A stretch of DNA of 64,000 bases from assembly GCF_017875235.1 (NCBI RefSeq), contig NZ_JAGGMI010000002.1:310001-374000 (forward strand), read 5' to 3'. Shown here in pieces: positions 53,570 through 62,937 of this stretch. The translations under genes were made by a program, and so were the position numbers. The notes beneath the pieces are model-generated. The model made no database searches, was not told the origin of the DNA, and saw only the letters and a program-made list of their open reading frames with translations. This stretch comes from Asticcacaulis solisilvae (GTDB lineage: Bacteria > Pseudomonadota > Alphaproteobacteria > Caulobacterales > Caulobacteraceae). Position 1 is the stretch's first letter, and the number at the start of each line of letters is the position of its first letter.

Positions 53570-54153
53570 GCCTTGGCGAGCCTCCGGCTGCCGGGGTCCT
53601 CGACCGGGATGGCGGCCAGTTCTGGCGGCAGCTTGTCTGCCGGATAGGCCGGCACTTCCAGGCTGGCCAGGGCGATCAGCGGCACGCCGACATCGGCCTT
53701 GCCCCCGGAACGGTCGACGATGCAGGCGGCGGCCACGACATCGCCGCCGGCCGCCTTGATGGCTTCGATGCACTCACGCGACGACAGGCCAGTAGTGACA
53801 ATGTCCTCGACCATGACGACGCGGGCGCCGGGCTCGATATGGAAACCACGGCGAAACTTGAACTGGCCGCCCTCGCGCTCGACATAGATCGACGGCACTT
53901 TCAGGTGACGCGCGGTTTCATAACCGGGAATGATACCACCAACAGCTGGTGATACGGCGACATCGACCGCGCCAACCTGGGCTGTGATCTTCTCAGCCAG
54001 CGCCTTGCACAGGCGCTCACAGCGCGCCGTGTCCATGAAGACGAGGTTCTTCTGCAGGAACATCGGCGAATGCAGCCCGCTCGACAACACGAAATGGCCG
54101 GTGCGCAGGGCATTGGCGGCACGGAATTCGTTGAGCACATCGTCGTTGGTCAT
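53566..54153 (-). CDS. pyrE: Orotate phosphoribosyltransferase
   Basis: Converts orotate and PRPP to OMP in pyrimidine synthesis. The 195 residues hold the PRPP motif [16 protein letters not shown] (about 110-125) and [16 protein letters not shown] near the N-terminus. Heads the run pyrE-pdxJ-acpS. The promoter must lie in the short AT-rich gap before the membrane gene at 54225. Confidence 0.96.
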   Translation of the reverse strand: MTNDDVLNEFRAANALRTGHFVLSSGLHSPMFLQKNLVFMDTARCERLCKALAEKITAQVGAVDVAVSPAVGGIIPGYETARHLKVPSIYVEREGGQFKFRRGFHIEPGARVVMVEDIVTTGLSSRECIEAIKAAGGDVVAAACIVDRSGGKADVGVPLIALASLEVPAYPADKLPPELAAIPVEDPGSRRLAKA

Positions 54154-54224
54154 AGCTGCCGCATCCTATCTCTAACACACGGCGCTTTAGACACATATCC
54201 TTGGCTGGATCAAGTTCATAATAT

Positions 54225-54794
54225 TCAAGAAGCTATTAAGTCTTTTCTAAACTTACCAAGCCGCAGTAGAGACCAAAAATTCCACGCAGTCAAAGAGGCA
54301 ACCCAAGTGACAAAAATATAATCAATGTTCGAAAATTCTGGCCATGAAAAACCGTTATTTGCAAAGAGAATTACGTAGTCCAGAAAAATAACAACTGGAG
54401 ATAAGAAACATAGCCAAATCACCGCCATATTTGATATATTACGAGCTTTATAGCTTTTCGCTCCAGAATCCCCGCCAACTTTAAAAAATCTATGCATATC
54501 AGATATTTCGCTGCTATCTTCTATACGCCTCAAAGTTCGATTTAATAAACCAATCTGCATATCATGGTGTCTATACAAAGAAATAAAGTAATAAGACACC
54601 ATAGGAATTATTGCGCCAACGATATAACCCAAGTATCCCGAACTATCAAAATTCGAACTTGCTCGCGCAGCGATATACCCGGCTGTAAATGTTACAACAG
54701 TCTGTATATGAGCCGTATTAATTGAAGCACGCGCAATAACTCTAGAGTTCAGTTCTGATTGCAGCCCAGAAAATAGTGTTTTCTCGTCGATCAT
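54225..54794 (-). CDS. AT-rich gene for an unknown membrane protein
   Basis: No family recognised. The 189-residue protein has two hydrophobic hairpins: TVVTFTAGYIAARA and YLGYIVGAIIPMVSYYFISLY (about 32-80), then NMAVIWLCFLSPVVIFLDYVILFA and IFVTWVASLTAWNFWSLL (about 124-178), separated by a charged segment (RTLRRIEDSSEISDM). The DNA is far richer in A+T than both neighbours and uses codons such as ATA and TTA that are rare in the window. The ATG comes one base after the rel stop (TAGTATG). Looks horizontally acquired. Confidence 0.65.
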   Translation of the reverse strand: MIDEKTLFSGLQSELNSRVIARASINTAHIQTVVTFTAGYIAARASSNFDSSGYLGYIVGAIIPMVSYYFISLYRHHDMQIGLLNRTLRRIEDSSEISDMHRFFKVGGDSGAKSYKARNISNMAVIWLCFLSPVVIFLDYVILFANNGFSWPEFSNIDYIFVTWVASLTAWNFWSLLRLGKFRKDLIAS

Positions 54795-54795
54795 A

Positions 54796-57069
54796 CTACC
54801 CGCGCATCCTGTCGACGCTTTCGATCATCTGTGACGCCCGAAGCGCCGCCGAGATATTGGTGATATGGCGGGCATCCATGACTTCGATATCGAAATCGAT
54901 CTCGAGATAGTCCATCTGCTTGGGCGCGATATGGATGTCGACGATATTGCCCTTGGCCTCGCCGATCAGCGTGCACGCCTGGCCCAGGACGCCCGGTTTG
55001 TTCTGCATGGTCACACGGATACGCGCGACACTTAAGGTGTTCTTTTCGGCGTTGAGCGTCCAGTGCAGGTCGATCCAGCGGTCCTTTTCGGCCTCCAGGG
55101 CTTCGAGGGTTTCGCATTCGATCGAATGCACATGACAGCCGTCATCCTCGACAATGCCGATAATGCGGTCGCCCGGCACGGGATGGCAGCAGCGCGAGAA
55201 GATGACGCGCTGCCGTTCCGACAGGGCCGAACCGCGCACGAAGGCCTGGCCGCCCTCACCGTCCCGGATGCGCGTCAAGGTCTCAGTTGACAGGCGCAAC
55301 GGCATCTTCAGACCGGGGAAGATGGCTTCGAGGATCTTGACCGGCGGAATCTTGCCGCGTCCGCACAGCTCCATCAGTTCGTCTTCGGTGGCGACGTTGA
55401 AGCGTTCCAGCGCCGGCCGCCAGCTGATGTCGTCGATCCGCTTTTCGACCTGGGCGGCGGCGCGCATCAACGCGGTGCGGCCGACGGTGACGAAATCATC
55501 GCGTTCGCGCTGCCGGATGTGGCGGCGAATCGCCGACCGCGCCTTGCCCGTCACGGTCAGCGAGAACCAGTCCTGGTTGACCCGTGCCTCATGGCCGTTC
55601 AGGATTTCGACCTGGTCGCCGTTCTGCAGCACGGTGCGCAGCGGCCGGTGTTCGCCATTGATCAGGCAGCCGATGGCCGTTTCCCCGACCTCGGTGTGGA
55701 CCGCGAAGGCGAAATCGAGCGGCATGGCGCCGCGCGGCAACGAGATCAGCTTGCCCTTGGGTGAGAAGACGAACACCTGGTCGGTGTACATCTCCATCTT
55801 GGCATGTTCGACCCAGTCTTCCGAATCGCCGCCGCTTTCGGCAATCGAGACGATGTTCCTGAGCGAATTCATCGGGTTGCGGCCGCCATCGGCCGTCGCC
55901 GCCTCTTCGTCGAAGCCGTAGGTCTGGTTCTTGTAGCCCCAGTGCGCGGCGACGCCCTCTTCGGCGATGCGGTCCATCTCCTCGGTGCGGATCTGCATCT
56001 CGATCCGCGTGCCCTTGTGTCCCACCACCGTGGTATGGAGCGACCGGTAGTTGTTGGCCTTGGGTGTCGAAATGAAGTCCTTGAAACGGTCCTGCACGCA
56101 CGGCCAGACGCGATGGAGGATGCCTAAGGCACGGTAGCATTCGTCGACATCGCTCATAACGACGCGGAAGGCGTAGATGTCGGAAAGCTGAGCAAAACCA
56201 ATTGATTTACGCTGTAACTTCTTCCAGATCGAATAGGGCGACTTTTCGCGCCCCAGGACGCGGGCGAAGATGCCGCCCTTTTCGAGCTTGCCGGCGATAT
56301 CGCGCGCGATGGCGCGGATGGCGTCGCCCTTCTCTTCCCGCATCTCTTTCAGGCGCAGGATGATGGCGGCGTGCGCCATCGGATTGATATGCGAAAACGC
56401 CAGGTCCTCAAGCTCGGTCGCGAACCGGTTGCAACCGATCGAGCGCGCCAGCGGGGCGTAGACTTCCAGGGTTTCGCGCGAAATCCGCTCGCGCTTTTCC
56501 GGCGCCACGAAATGCAGGGTCCGCATATTGTGCAGGCGGTCGGCCAGCTTGACCAGTAGGACGCGGATGTCCTTGGAAATGGCCAGGATGAACTTACGCA
56601 GGTTTTCCGACTGCTTGGTATATTCCGATTGCAGCTCAAGCCGCGTCAACTTGGTGACGCCCTCGACCAGGCTGGCGATCTCGTCGCCGAACTTCGACGC
56701 AATCTCTTCGCGCGTCGCCGGCGTATCCTCAATGGTATCGTGCAGAAGCGCCGTGGCGATGGCCGCCGCGTCGAGCTTGTAGTCGGTCAGAATGCCGGCG
56801 ACCTCGATCGGGTGCGCGAAATAGGGATCGCCCGAGGCCCTGAGCTGCGCCCCGTGCATGCGCATGGCGTAGACATAGGCGCGGTTGAGCAGCGCCTCAT
56901 CGACGGTCGGGTCGTATGCCGCGACGCGCTCGATCAGCTCGACCTGACGCAGGAATTTCGGCCGGTTGGCCGCCATGACCTTGGCCGGATCGCTGCCGAC
57001 ATCGGCCACAGAATTGCCTCCACCGGACGGCGGCGTTGTTACGGCAATCTGTTCACCCTCTGCGGACAT
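54796..57069 (-). CDS. rel: Bifunctional (p)ppGpp synthetase/hydrolase
   Basis: The single RSH enzyme of alphaproteobacteria, makes and degrades (p)ppGpp. In 757 residues: HD hydrolase (about 60-200) with ALLHDTIEDT (His110-Asp111), synthetase (about 260-400) with TPKANNYRSLHTTVVG and EMQIRTEEMDRIAEEGVAAHW, TGS (about 420-485) with FSPKGKLISLPRGAMPLDFAF, zinc/helical part with FSRCCHPVPGD, and a C-terminal ACT domain. The HD motif is intact, so hydrolase is expected. It lies 128 bp after rpoZ. Confidence 0.96.
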   Translation of the reverse strand: MSAEGEQIAVTTPPSGGGNSVADVGSDPAKVMAANRPKFLRQVELIERVAAYDPTVDEALLNRAYVYAMRMHGAQLRASGDPYFAHPIEVAGILTDYKLDAAAIATALLHDTIEDTPATREEIASKFGDEIASLVEGVTKLTRLELQSEYTKQSENLRKFILAISKDIRVLLVKLADRLHNMRTLHFVAPEKRERISRETLEVYAPLARSIGCNRFATELEDLAFSHINPMAHAAIILRLKEMREEKGDAIRAIARDIAGKLEKGGIFARVLGREKSPYSIWKKLQRKSIGFAQLSDIYAFRVVMSDVDECYRALGILHRVWPCVQDRFKDFISTPKANNYRSLHTTVVGHKGTRIEMQIRTEEMDRIAEEGVAAHWGYKNQTYGFDEEAATADGGRNPMNSLRNIVSIAESGGDSEDWVEHAKMEMYTDQVFVFSPKGKLISLPRGAMPLDFAFAVHTEVGETAIGCLINGEHRPLRTVLQNGDQVEILNGHEARVNQDWFSLTVTGKARSAIRRHIRQRERDDFVTVGRTALMRAAAQVEKRIDDISWRPALERFNVATEDELMELCGRGKIPPVKILEAIFPGLKMPLRLSTETLTRIRDGEGGQAFVRGSALSERQRVIFSRCCHPVPGDRIIGIVEDDGCHVHSIECETLEALEAEKDRWIDLHWTLNAEKNTLSVARIRVTMQNKPGVLGQACTLIGEAKGNIVDIHIAPKQMDYLEIDFDIEVMDARHITNISAALRASQMIESVDRMRG

Positions 57070-57136
57070 TCACGAAACCTTGGCCTGATGCGGAACTGGA
57101 AAGATCGACTGTCTCACGCATGCGCGAAACAACCAA

Positions 57137-57171
57137 ACAAAAAAGGCCCGGGAAGCATGCCCCGGACCTTC
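57137..57171 (-). terminator. Terminator behind rpoZ
   Basis: GGTCCGGGG and CCCGGGCC pair with one mismatch and are followed by seven T on the minus strand, 26 bp after the rpoZ stop. Confidence 0.82.
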
Positions 57172-57197
57172 TATATATTCTCTTACCCGGAACGTTT

Positions 57198-57557
57198 TTA
57201 GTAGCGTTCCTCTTGACCGCCATCGCGGTCGGATTGCAGGGCGCGGATCAGGTCGCCTTCCGACATTTGCTGGTGCGCCGGATCGGCCAGCAGGGCCAGG
57301 GTTTCGGCTTCTTCCTCGGCCTCGGTGCGTTCGTCGACGCGCTGCAGCGACGCGATCAGGCTTTCGGTCAGCGTGTTGGGCGCCAGGACGCCGTCGGCGA
57401 TTTCACGAAGCGAAACAACCGGGTTCTTGTCGTTGTCGCGATCGACCAGGATGGACGAGCCGCTGGAGATGGCGCGGGCGCGATGGGCGGCCAGGAGAAC
57501 GAGGTTGAAGCGGTTGTCGATCTTTTCGACGCAATCTTCGACGGTGACGCGAGCCAT
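57198..57557 (-). CDS. rpoZ: RNA polymerase omega subunit
   Basis: Assists beta' folding and is part of the (p)ppGpp site. [30 protein letters not shown] is the omega signature. ATG 57557 gives 119 residues, with AAGGGA five bases upstream; the frame is open 39 codons further but unlike the family. The acidic C-terminal half is typical of alphaproteobacteria. rel follows, the common rpoZ-rel pairing. Confidence 0.96.
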   Translation of the reverse strand: MARVTVEDCVEKIDNRFNLVLLAAHRARAISSGSSILVDRDNDKNPVVSLREIADGVLAPNTLTESLIASLQRVDERTEAEEEAETLALLADPAHQQMSEGDLIRALQSDRDGGQEERY

Positions 57558-57733
57558 ACGGTTCCCTTTGTCTGAACGTAAAGCGCGCCGTCGCCCTAAG
57601 AGATTCCTCCTGGGGCCCGGCGCAAGGCAGATAACAATTGCCGCCTCTCTACTCTTTCGCCTCACTGAATACAAGAAAATCCTGCGTGAGCGACATCAGG
57701 TGTGATCCGCCCTCCATTGACTCGCCCGCTTCA

Positions 57734-57753
57734 GAGCCCTAAGGGCTCGCCCC
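57734..57753 (+). promoter_or_regulatory. Hairpin covering the leuA ribosome-binding site
   Basis: GAGCCC pairs with GGGCTC around TAA. The likely Shine-Dalgarno (AAGGG, 57741-57745) lies in the loop and 3' arm, eight bases before the leuA ATG, so the fold would hide it. No leucine-rich leader peptide is visible upstream. Confidence 0.35.
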
Positions 57754-59427
57754 ATGTCCATGCTGCCGAACCCAGAGACCAAATACCGCCCGTTTTCGCT
57801 GGGCGTCGACATGTCCGACCGGACCTGGCCGTCGAAGACGATCACCGCGCCGCCGCGCTGGCTGTCGACCGATCTTCGCGACGGTAACCAGGCCTTGGCC
57901 GATCCGATGGACGTCGAGAAGAAGATGATCTTCTTCAACCTGTTGCTGAAAGTAGGCCTCAAGGAGATCGAGGTCGGCTTCCCGTCGGCCGGGGCGACCG
58001 AATTCGATTTCGTGCGCAAGCTGATCGAGGAAAACCTGATCCCCGACGACGTCACGATCCAGGTTCTGACGCAGTCGCGCGAAGACCTCATCAAGCGTTC
58101 GTTCGAATCCCTGCGCGGCGCCAAGCAGGCCATCGTCCACCTGTATAACGCCACCTCGCCCCTCTTCCGCCGCGTCGTCTTCGGCATGGAAAAGGCCGAT
58201 GTCCTGGCCCTGGCCGTCAAGGGCGCGACGCTTTTGCGCGACGAAGCGGCCAAGCAGCCGGAGACGCGCTGGTCGTTCGAATACAGCCCGGAGACCTTTA
58301 CCGCCACCGAGCCGGAATTCGCGCTCGAGGTCTGTGAAGCCGTCATCAACGTGCTTCAGCCGACCCCGGACAACCCGCTGATCCTGAACCTCCCGGCGAC
58401 CGTCGAAGTCGGCGGTCCGCACACCTATGCCGACCAGATCGAATGGTTTGGCCGCCACATCTCGAACCGCGACAGCGTCTGCATCTCGCTTCACCCGCAT
58501 AACGACCGCGGCACCGGCACGGCCGCCGCCGAACTTGGCCTTTTGGCTGGCGCCGACCGCGTCGAAGGCTGCCTGTTCGGCAATGGCGAGCGCACCGGCA
58601 ATGTCGATCTGGTGACGCTCGGCCTCAACATGTATACGCAAGGCCTGTCGCCCAAGCTCGACTTCTCGAACATGCGCGAAGTCGTCGAGACGGTCCAGTA
58701 CTGCAACAACATCCCGGTCCACCCACGTCACCCCTATGCCGGCGAACTGGTCTTCACGGCGTTTTCGGGCTCGCACCAGGACGCCATCAAGAAGGGCTTC
58801 GCGGCCCACGAAAAGCGCAATGACGGCTTCTGGGAAATGCCCTACCTGCCGATCGATCCGGCCGATCTCGGCGAAAGCTATGAGGCGGTCATCCGCGTCA
58901 ACTCGCAATCCGGCAAGGGCGGCATCGCCTGGGTGCTCGAGCAGGCGCATGGCCTGAAGTTGCCGCGCCACCTGCAGATCGACTTTTCGCGCCGCGTGCA
59001 GGAAATCACCGACGCCAGCGCCCGCGAGCTGTCGTCCGACGAAATCTGGAAGGCCTTCCAGGATGCCTACCACCTGGGCGGCGGCCGCTACGGCCTGATC
59101 GCCTATGAACAGGCCGCAGCCGTTCATTCGGGCACCCAGCGCACCTTCGTCGGCCGCATCGTCAAGGACGGCGCCGAAGCCTCGGTCATCGGCCACGGCA
59201 ACGGTCTGATCTCAAGCGCCATCGAAGCGCTCAACGATCACTACGGCCTGGCGCTCGAAGTCCTCGACTACGGCCAGCACGCCCTGACCAAGGGTTCGCT
59301 CAGCCAGGCGGTCGCCTATATCGAATGCCGCACGGCTGACGACCGCCACGTCTTCGGCATCGGCATCGACGACGATATCGCCACGGCCAGCGTCAAGGCG
59401 GTCTTAAGCGCCGCCAACGGGCTTTAA
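57754..59427 (+). CDS. leuA: 2-isopropylmalate synthase, long (type 2) form
   Basis: First committed step in leucine synthesis. In 557 residues the TIM barrel has [11 protein letters not shown] (38-48) with metal Asp and [18 protein letters not shown], and the C-terminal third is the regulatory LeuA dimer domain (about 430-557), so leucine feedback is expected. N-terminal [19 protein letters not shown] identifies the actinobacterial-type LeuA group. Divergent from rpoZ across about 195 bp. Confidence 0.96.
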   Translation: MSMLPNPETKYRPFSLGVDMSDRTWPSKTITAPPRWLSTDLRDGNQALADPMDVEKKMIFFNLLLKVGLKEIEVGFPSAGATEFDFVRKLIEENLIPDDVTIQVLTQSREDLIKRSFESLRGAKQAIVHLYNATSPLFRRVVFGMEKADVLALAVKGATLLRDEAAKQPETRWSFEYSPETFTATEPEFALEVCEAVINVLQPTPDNPLILNLPATVEVGGPHTYADQIEWFGRHISNRDSVCISLHPHNDRGTGTAAAELGLLAGADRVEGCLFGNGERTGNVDLVTLGLNMYTQGLSPKLDFSNMREVVETVQYCNNIPVHPRHPYAGELVFTAFSGSHQDAIKKGFAAHEKRNDGFWEMPYLPIDPADLGESYEAVIRVNSQSGKGGIAWVLEQAHGLKLPRHLQIDFSRRVQEITDASARELSSDEIWKAFQDAYHLGGGRYGLIAYEQAAAVHSGTQRTFVGRIVKDGAEASVIGHGNGLISSAIEALNDHYGLALEVLDYGQHALTKGSLSQAVAYIECRTADDRHVFGIGIDDDIATASVKAVLSAANGL

Positions 59428-59488
59428 CCTTGCCTCGATAACCACATTCCCTTAATGTGTTAACGTGAGGGATCGGGGGGATCAGGCC

Positions 59489-59998
59489 GTGGACGGCAGC
59501 GATAGAGCCAGCAACAGGATCGAGGCAGAAGAACTGCCGCGCATTCTCAAGGAGACCGAGCGCCGCATCAAGCGCGGCGCCCTCGGTCACTGGCTGGCCA
59601 CCAATACCCTTTCTAGTTTTGCCAACTGGTTCACCACACTGACCCTGATGGGCGGGTTCCTCGTCTCGGTGCTCGCGGCGATTCCAATCGTCCTGCCGGA
59701 ATTCTACGGCCGGTATGAAACCCCGATCAACCTCGCCATCTTCATCCTGGCCAGCCTGAGTTCCATCCTATCGGTCTTTCAGACGGTCTTCCGCTGGAGC
59801 GAGCGCGCCCAGGTCCACCGCAGCGCCGCCAGCCATTACACCAATGCGAGGCGTCAGCTCGAAGTCCTGCTGATCCACGTGCCGTACAATGTCGATGAAC
59901 TGGAAGACCTGCTGGTCCACCTGACACACCTCAGCGACACCACGCCGTCCGTGCCGGCTGGAATCTGGAAACAAGCCGTCCGCGCCACCCGCGAGTAA
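59489..59998 (+). CDS. SLATT-like two-TM membrane protein
   Basis: The 169-residue product has a basic N-terminal helix (RILKETERRIKRGALGHWLA), a TM hairpin (WFTTLTLMGGFLVSVLAAI and PINLAIFILASLSSILSVF, about 45-100), and a helical soluble part with RWSERAQVHRSAASHYTNARRQLEVLLI. This layout and the His/Ala/Tyr/Arg helix after the second TM match the SLATT domain, a putative pore-forming effector of nucleotide-signalling immune systems. GTG 59489 is preferred for GGGGG eight bases upstream; a GTG at 59465 is in frame. No nucleotidyltransferase or sensor gene is adjacent. Confidence 0.6.
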   Translation: MDGSDRASNRIEAEELPRILKETERRIKRGALGHWLATNTLSSFANWFTTLTLMGGFLVSVLAAIPIVLPEFYGRYETPINLAIFILASLSSILSVFQTVFRWSERAQVHRSAASHYTNARRQLEVLLIHVPYNVDELEDLLVHLTHLSDTTPSVPAGIWKQAVRATRE

Positions 59999-59999
59999 C

Positions 60000-60509
60000 C
60001 TAATGTGACCTGCGATAGTCCGACGGCCGGCGGAAACCGTGCGCCCAGGCACCCGCCTTCGCCTTTTTTGCGGCGACCTCATCGGCGACATAGCGCGTCG
60101 AATAGCGGCGATAGGCGACCGCATAGCCGCTGCGCACCATTTCGCGGCCAAGATCGCGGCCGTCGGACAGGCGGCAGACGGCGACAACCCGCCCATAGGC
60201 GTCGATATCCTGCCGGACGCACGCCACGGACTGGCCTTTGACGAGCTGCCGCAAATGTTGAAGCGCCGCTTGGCCGCACTTCATCCGGCCGCAGGTCTGG
60301 CGGTACTCGAAGGCATCGACGCCGAACAAACGCACCTGCCGCCCATTGACCGTCAGACTATCGCCATCATCAACATGCACCCGACCGCGCAAGGTCTGCG
60401 CCGTCGCGGGTTGCGTGACCGTCAGCACACATAGGGTAACCCAAAGTGATCGCAGACATGTAAGCCGGGCGGTTGCCATTATGCCGCAAAGCCGGTAATG
60501 CGCCGCCAT
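60000..60509 (-). CDS. Exported thermonuclease-like protein (SNase fold)
   Basis: The 169-residue precursor has a signal peptide (second Met, ATARLTCLRSLWVTLCVLTV, cleavage after ATA). The SNase fold keeps catalytic residues: Arg and Glu in VRLFGVDAFE and the second Arg in DAYGRVVAVCR. VHVDDGDSLTV is the metal site. ATG 60509 has AAGGA seven bases upstream; the frame extends to a GTG at 60515. Three Cys suggest a disulphide. Its stop codon starts one base after the convergent SLATT-like gene. Confidence 0.85.
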   Translation of the reverse strand: MAAHYRLCGIMATARLTCLRSLWVTLCVLTVTQPATAQTLRGRVHVDDGDSLTVNGRQVRLFGVDAFEYRQTCGRMKCGQAALQHLRQLVKGQSVACVRQDIDAYGRVVAVCRLSDGRDLGREMVRSGYAVAYRRYSTRYVADEVAAKKAKAGAWAHGFRRPSDYRRSH

Positions 60510-60621
60510 GTTCACATCCTTCGCCCAAAATCACGTGCTGATTCAGCTCGATATTCTGTCCAAGCTTATTTGGGCTTGCAAGGCTGTGCGCATTAACCTG
60601 CGCAAACACAAGGGCGCATAG
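60508..60621 (+). CDS. Doubtful 37-codon ORF antisense to the SNase start
   Basis: ATG 60508 to TAG 60621 encodes an amphipathic, basic peptide (VLIQLDILSKLIWACKAVRI in the middle). The start overlaps the start of the SNase gene on the other strand. No good ribosome site is seen. Listed because it fills most of a 195-bp gap. Confidence 0.2.
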   Translation: MFTSFAQNHVLIQLDILSKLIWACKAVRINLRKHKGA

Positions 60622-60703
60622 GAACCATCTCCGCCGCCCGCTTCTTCAAACGGGCGCGACATAATTCTCGATCAGGCGCCCCTCCTCCATCCGGTTTCCT
60701 GAC

Positions 60704-61690
60704 ATGAGCGCATCTCCCCAGACACAAAACGGCCCAGCCTCCTGGCTCAATACCTGGGGCGGCTACATCATGGCCGGACTCGGCGCCTTTCTGTTCGCCA
60801 GCAAGGCCATCTGGATCAAGCTCGCTTATGAATACGATATCGACGCCTCGACACTGCTGACCCTGCGGCTGGTGCTGGCGACGCCCTTCTTCGTCATGGG
60901 CGGCGTCCTGACCTGGTTGCGCAACCGTAGGCTGGGTATCGAGGGCCCGCCCCCTGTGCGCACCCGCCCGGATCTCTACGCCAAGGCGCTGGCGGTCGGC
61001 GCCCTGGGCTACTGGTTCGCCAGCTATACGGACTTCGAAAGCCTGACGACCCTGTCGCCGGAATTCGAGCGCCTAATCATCTTCACCTATCCCCTGTTCG
61101 TCATTCTGTTCGGTGCCCTCTTCTTCGGACAGGCCTTGCGCGTCAACGCCTTATGGACCTTTGCCATCGCTTATGCCGGCATCGGCCTGATCTTTGTCAC
61201 CGACCTGCAAACCCACGGTTCCGCCATAGTTGCTGGCACCCTGTGGTGCATGGCGTCGTCGGTATCGTTCGCGCTCTATCTGTTGCTGGCCAAGCCCTTA
61301 ATCGCCCGCCTGGGCCCGTCGTTGTTCACCTCATGGGCCATGAGCGGCGCGGCCATCGCCACCTTCGCGCACTTCTTCTTGACCCACAGCGTCAGTGATG
61401 TGGTCCTGAGCGCGCCATTAATGTGGCTGGTGCTGGGGCTCGCCATCGGTGCGACCGTGGCCCCCAGCTATCTGACCAACTTTGCTCTCAGCCGGATATC
61501 GTCCCAGGCCAATGCCGTCATCAGCTTCATCAATCCCGTCTTCACCTTAGGCATGAGTGTCCTGATTCTGCGCCAGAACGCGACCCTGGCCGATCTTGGC
61601 GGTACCTTGCTGGTCGTCACCGGCGTCGGTCTCTACACCTGGCTGGACCAGCGCGCCAAACGGGTTCAATCCTCCTCAGCCATGGGATGA
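60704..61690 (+). CDS. EamA/DMT-family transporter
   Basis: A 328-residue inner-membrane carrier with ten TM helices in two EamA halves. GGYIMAGLGAFLFASKAIWIKLAYEY opens the first half, TLWCMASSVSFALYLLLAKPLI the second. The substrate is unknown; relatives move amino acids or metabolites. Its 3' end overlaps the convergent folK by 25 bp. Confidence 0.87.
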   Translation: MSASPQTQNGPASWLNTWGGYIMAGLGAFLFASKAIWIKLAYEYDIDASTLLTLRLVLATPFFVMGGVLTWLRNRRLGIEGPPPVRTRPDLYAKALAVGALGYWFASYTDFESLTTLSPEFERLIIFTYPLFVILFGALFFGQALRVNALWTFAIAYAGIGLIFVTDLQTHGSAIVAGTLWCMASSVSFALYLLLAKPLIARLGPSLFTSWAMSGAAIATFAHFFLTHSVSDVVLSAPLMWLVLGLAIGATVAPSYLTNFALSRISSQANAVISFINPVFTLGMSVLILRQNATLADLGGTLLVVTGVGLYTWLDQRAKRVQSSSAMG

Positions 61691-62220
61691 GCATCCATAC
61701 CTATTTCAGCTTTTTTCCATAGATCTAAAGCTGTTTCCTTAACAACTGGATGAAGCCAACCCGGAAGGATTTCCGCCACGGGCCCCATGACGAAGGCGCG
61801 CTCATGGGCGCGTGGATGCGGCAGCATAATACTGTCCTCATCCATAATTGTCCGGCCATAGGCAATAAGATCGAGGTCTAAAACCCTTGGTGCATTCCGT
61901 TTTTCGCGTACCCGCCCGGCAGTGTATTCGATTCCATGCAGGAGACTTAGAAGTGCGGCGGGCGAAAGCTCTGTCTTGACTTGTATAACCGCGTTCACGT
62001 ACGGCGGGTCCGAAGTATCGGGCCAGGCGAGCGACCGCCAAAGAGATGAAATTCTGTTAACAAGCAGTCCCCGCTCCTGCAATGTCTTGACAACATGCGC
62101 AAAAGCGCGCGATGCAGACTGACGCTCGGGGAAAGCAGTGGCGGACGGCAGGTTGGAACCGTAGGCAATGAGAATTGCCGCGTTGTCGTCGTCGCATGGC
62201 CTGGGCGAAATTTGAGCCAT
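61666..62220 (-). CDS. folK: 2-amino-4-hydroxy-6-hydroxymethyldihydropteridine pyrophosphokinase
   Basis: Folate pathway enzyme that pyrophosphorylates hydroxymethyldihydropterin. In 184 residues IAYGSNLP opens the fold and RVLDLDLIAYGRTIM and LPHPRAHERAFVMGPVAEI are the HPPK signatures with metal Asp residues. ATG 62220 fits; a much longer frame through the opposite gene is rejected. Divergent from the NYN gene with just 21 bp between starts. Confidence 0.93.
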   Translation of the reverse strand: MAQISPRPCDDDNAAILIAYGSNLPSATAFPERQSASRAFAHVVKTLQERGLLVNRISSLWRSLAWPDTSDPPYVNAVIQVKTELSPAALLSLLHGIEYTAGRVREKRNAPRVLDLDLIAYGRTIMDEDSIMLPHPRAHERAFVMGPVAEILPGWLHPVVKETALDLWKKAEIGMDAHPMAEED

Positions 62221-62241
62221 ATTTCTTTGAAAGCTATTGGA

Positions 62242-62820
62242 ATGAGTTTCTACCCGACGGATCGTATCGCGCTTTTCATCGACGGTGCCAATCTTTATTC
62301 CGCCGCTAAAGCCCTCAACTTCGACATCGACTACCGCAAGCTTCTGGATGAATTCCGCAAACGCGGCATCCTGATCCGCGCCTACTACTACACGGCGCTG
62401 GTGGAAGGCGACGACTACTCGCCGATTCGCCCGCTGGTTGACTGGCTGGACTATAACGGCTTCGCCCTGATCACCAAGACCGCCAAGGAATATGTCGATA
62501 GCCAGGGCCGCAAGCGCTGGCGTGGCGACATGGATATCGAAATCGCCTGCGACATGATGGAAATGGCCGAACACGCCGACCATCTTGTGCTGTTTTCAGG
62601 CGACGGCGATTTCCGCCGACTGATCGAAGCCGTTCAGCGCAAGGGCGCGCGCGTCACCGTCGTATCGACCGTGAAGTCGTCGCCGCCCATGACTTCGGAC
62701 GAACTGCGCCGCCAGGCGGACACCTTTGTCGACCTGGCCGACCTGGCCTCGGTCATCGGCCGTCCGCGCCAGCAGCAGAACAATCCGAAGTTCCCGCAGG
62801 ATGATTTCGACGACGCCTAA
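62242..62820 (+). CDS. NYN domain (LabA/DUF88-like) protein
   Basis: A 192-residue PIN-like protein. RIALFIDGANLYSAAKAL (8-25) has the first acidic residue, GDMDIEIACDMMEMA the second, and LVLFSGDGDFRRLIEAVQRKG the third, so an RNA-cleaving metal site is expected. LabA/DUF88 proteins are mostly uncharacterised; RNA degradation is the usual inference. The acidic C-terminus QDDFDDA is disordered. Promoter must overlap folK. Confidence 0.9.
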   Translation: MSFYPTDRIALFIDGANLYSAAKALNFDIDYRKLLDEFRKRGILIRAYYYTALVEGDDYSPIRPLVDWLDYNGFALITKTAKEYVDSQGRKRWRGDMDIEIACDMMEMAEHADHLVLFSGDGDFRRLIEAVQRKGARVTVVSTVKSSPPMTSDELRRQADTFVDLADLASVIGRPRQQQNNPKFPQDDFDDA

Positions 62821-62937
62821 AGCCTTATATCGTTTGAGAATCCCATTATGTGAGCGGTAACCTCACGGTTTCGTGGCTTTACCAATTCGCGTATTGCGTG
62901 TTTATTTATGCGGGGATTGTGGCGATGGAGGCAGGCG

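Noticed and set aside
59441-59457. CACATT/AATGTG hairpin after leuA as a terminator
   Set aside because: The stem is only six A/T-rich pairs and lacks a T run.
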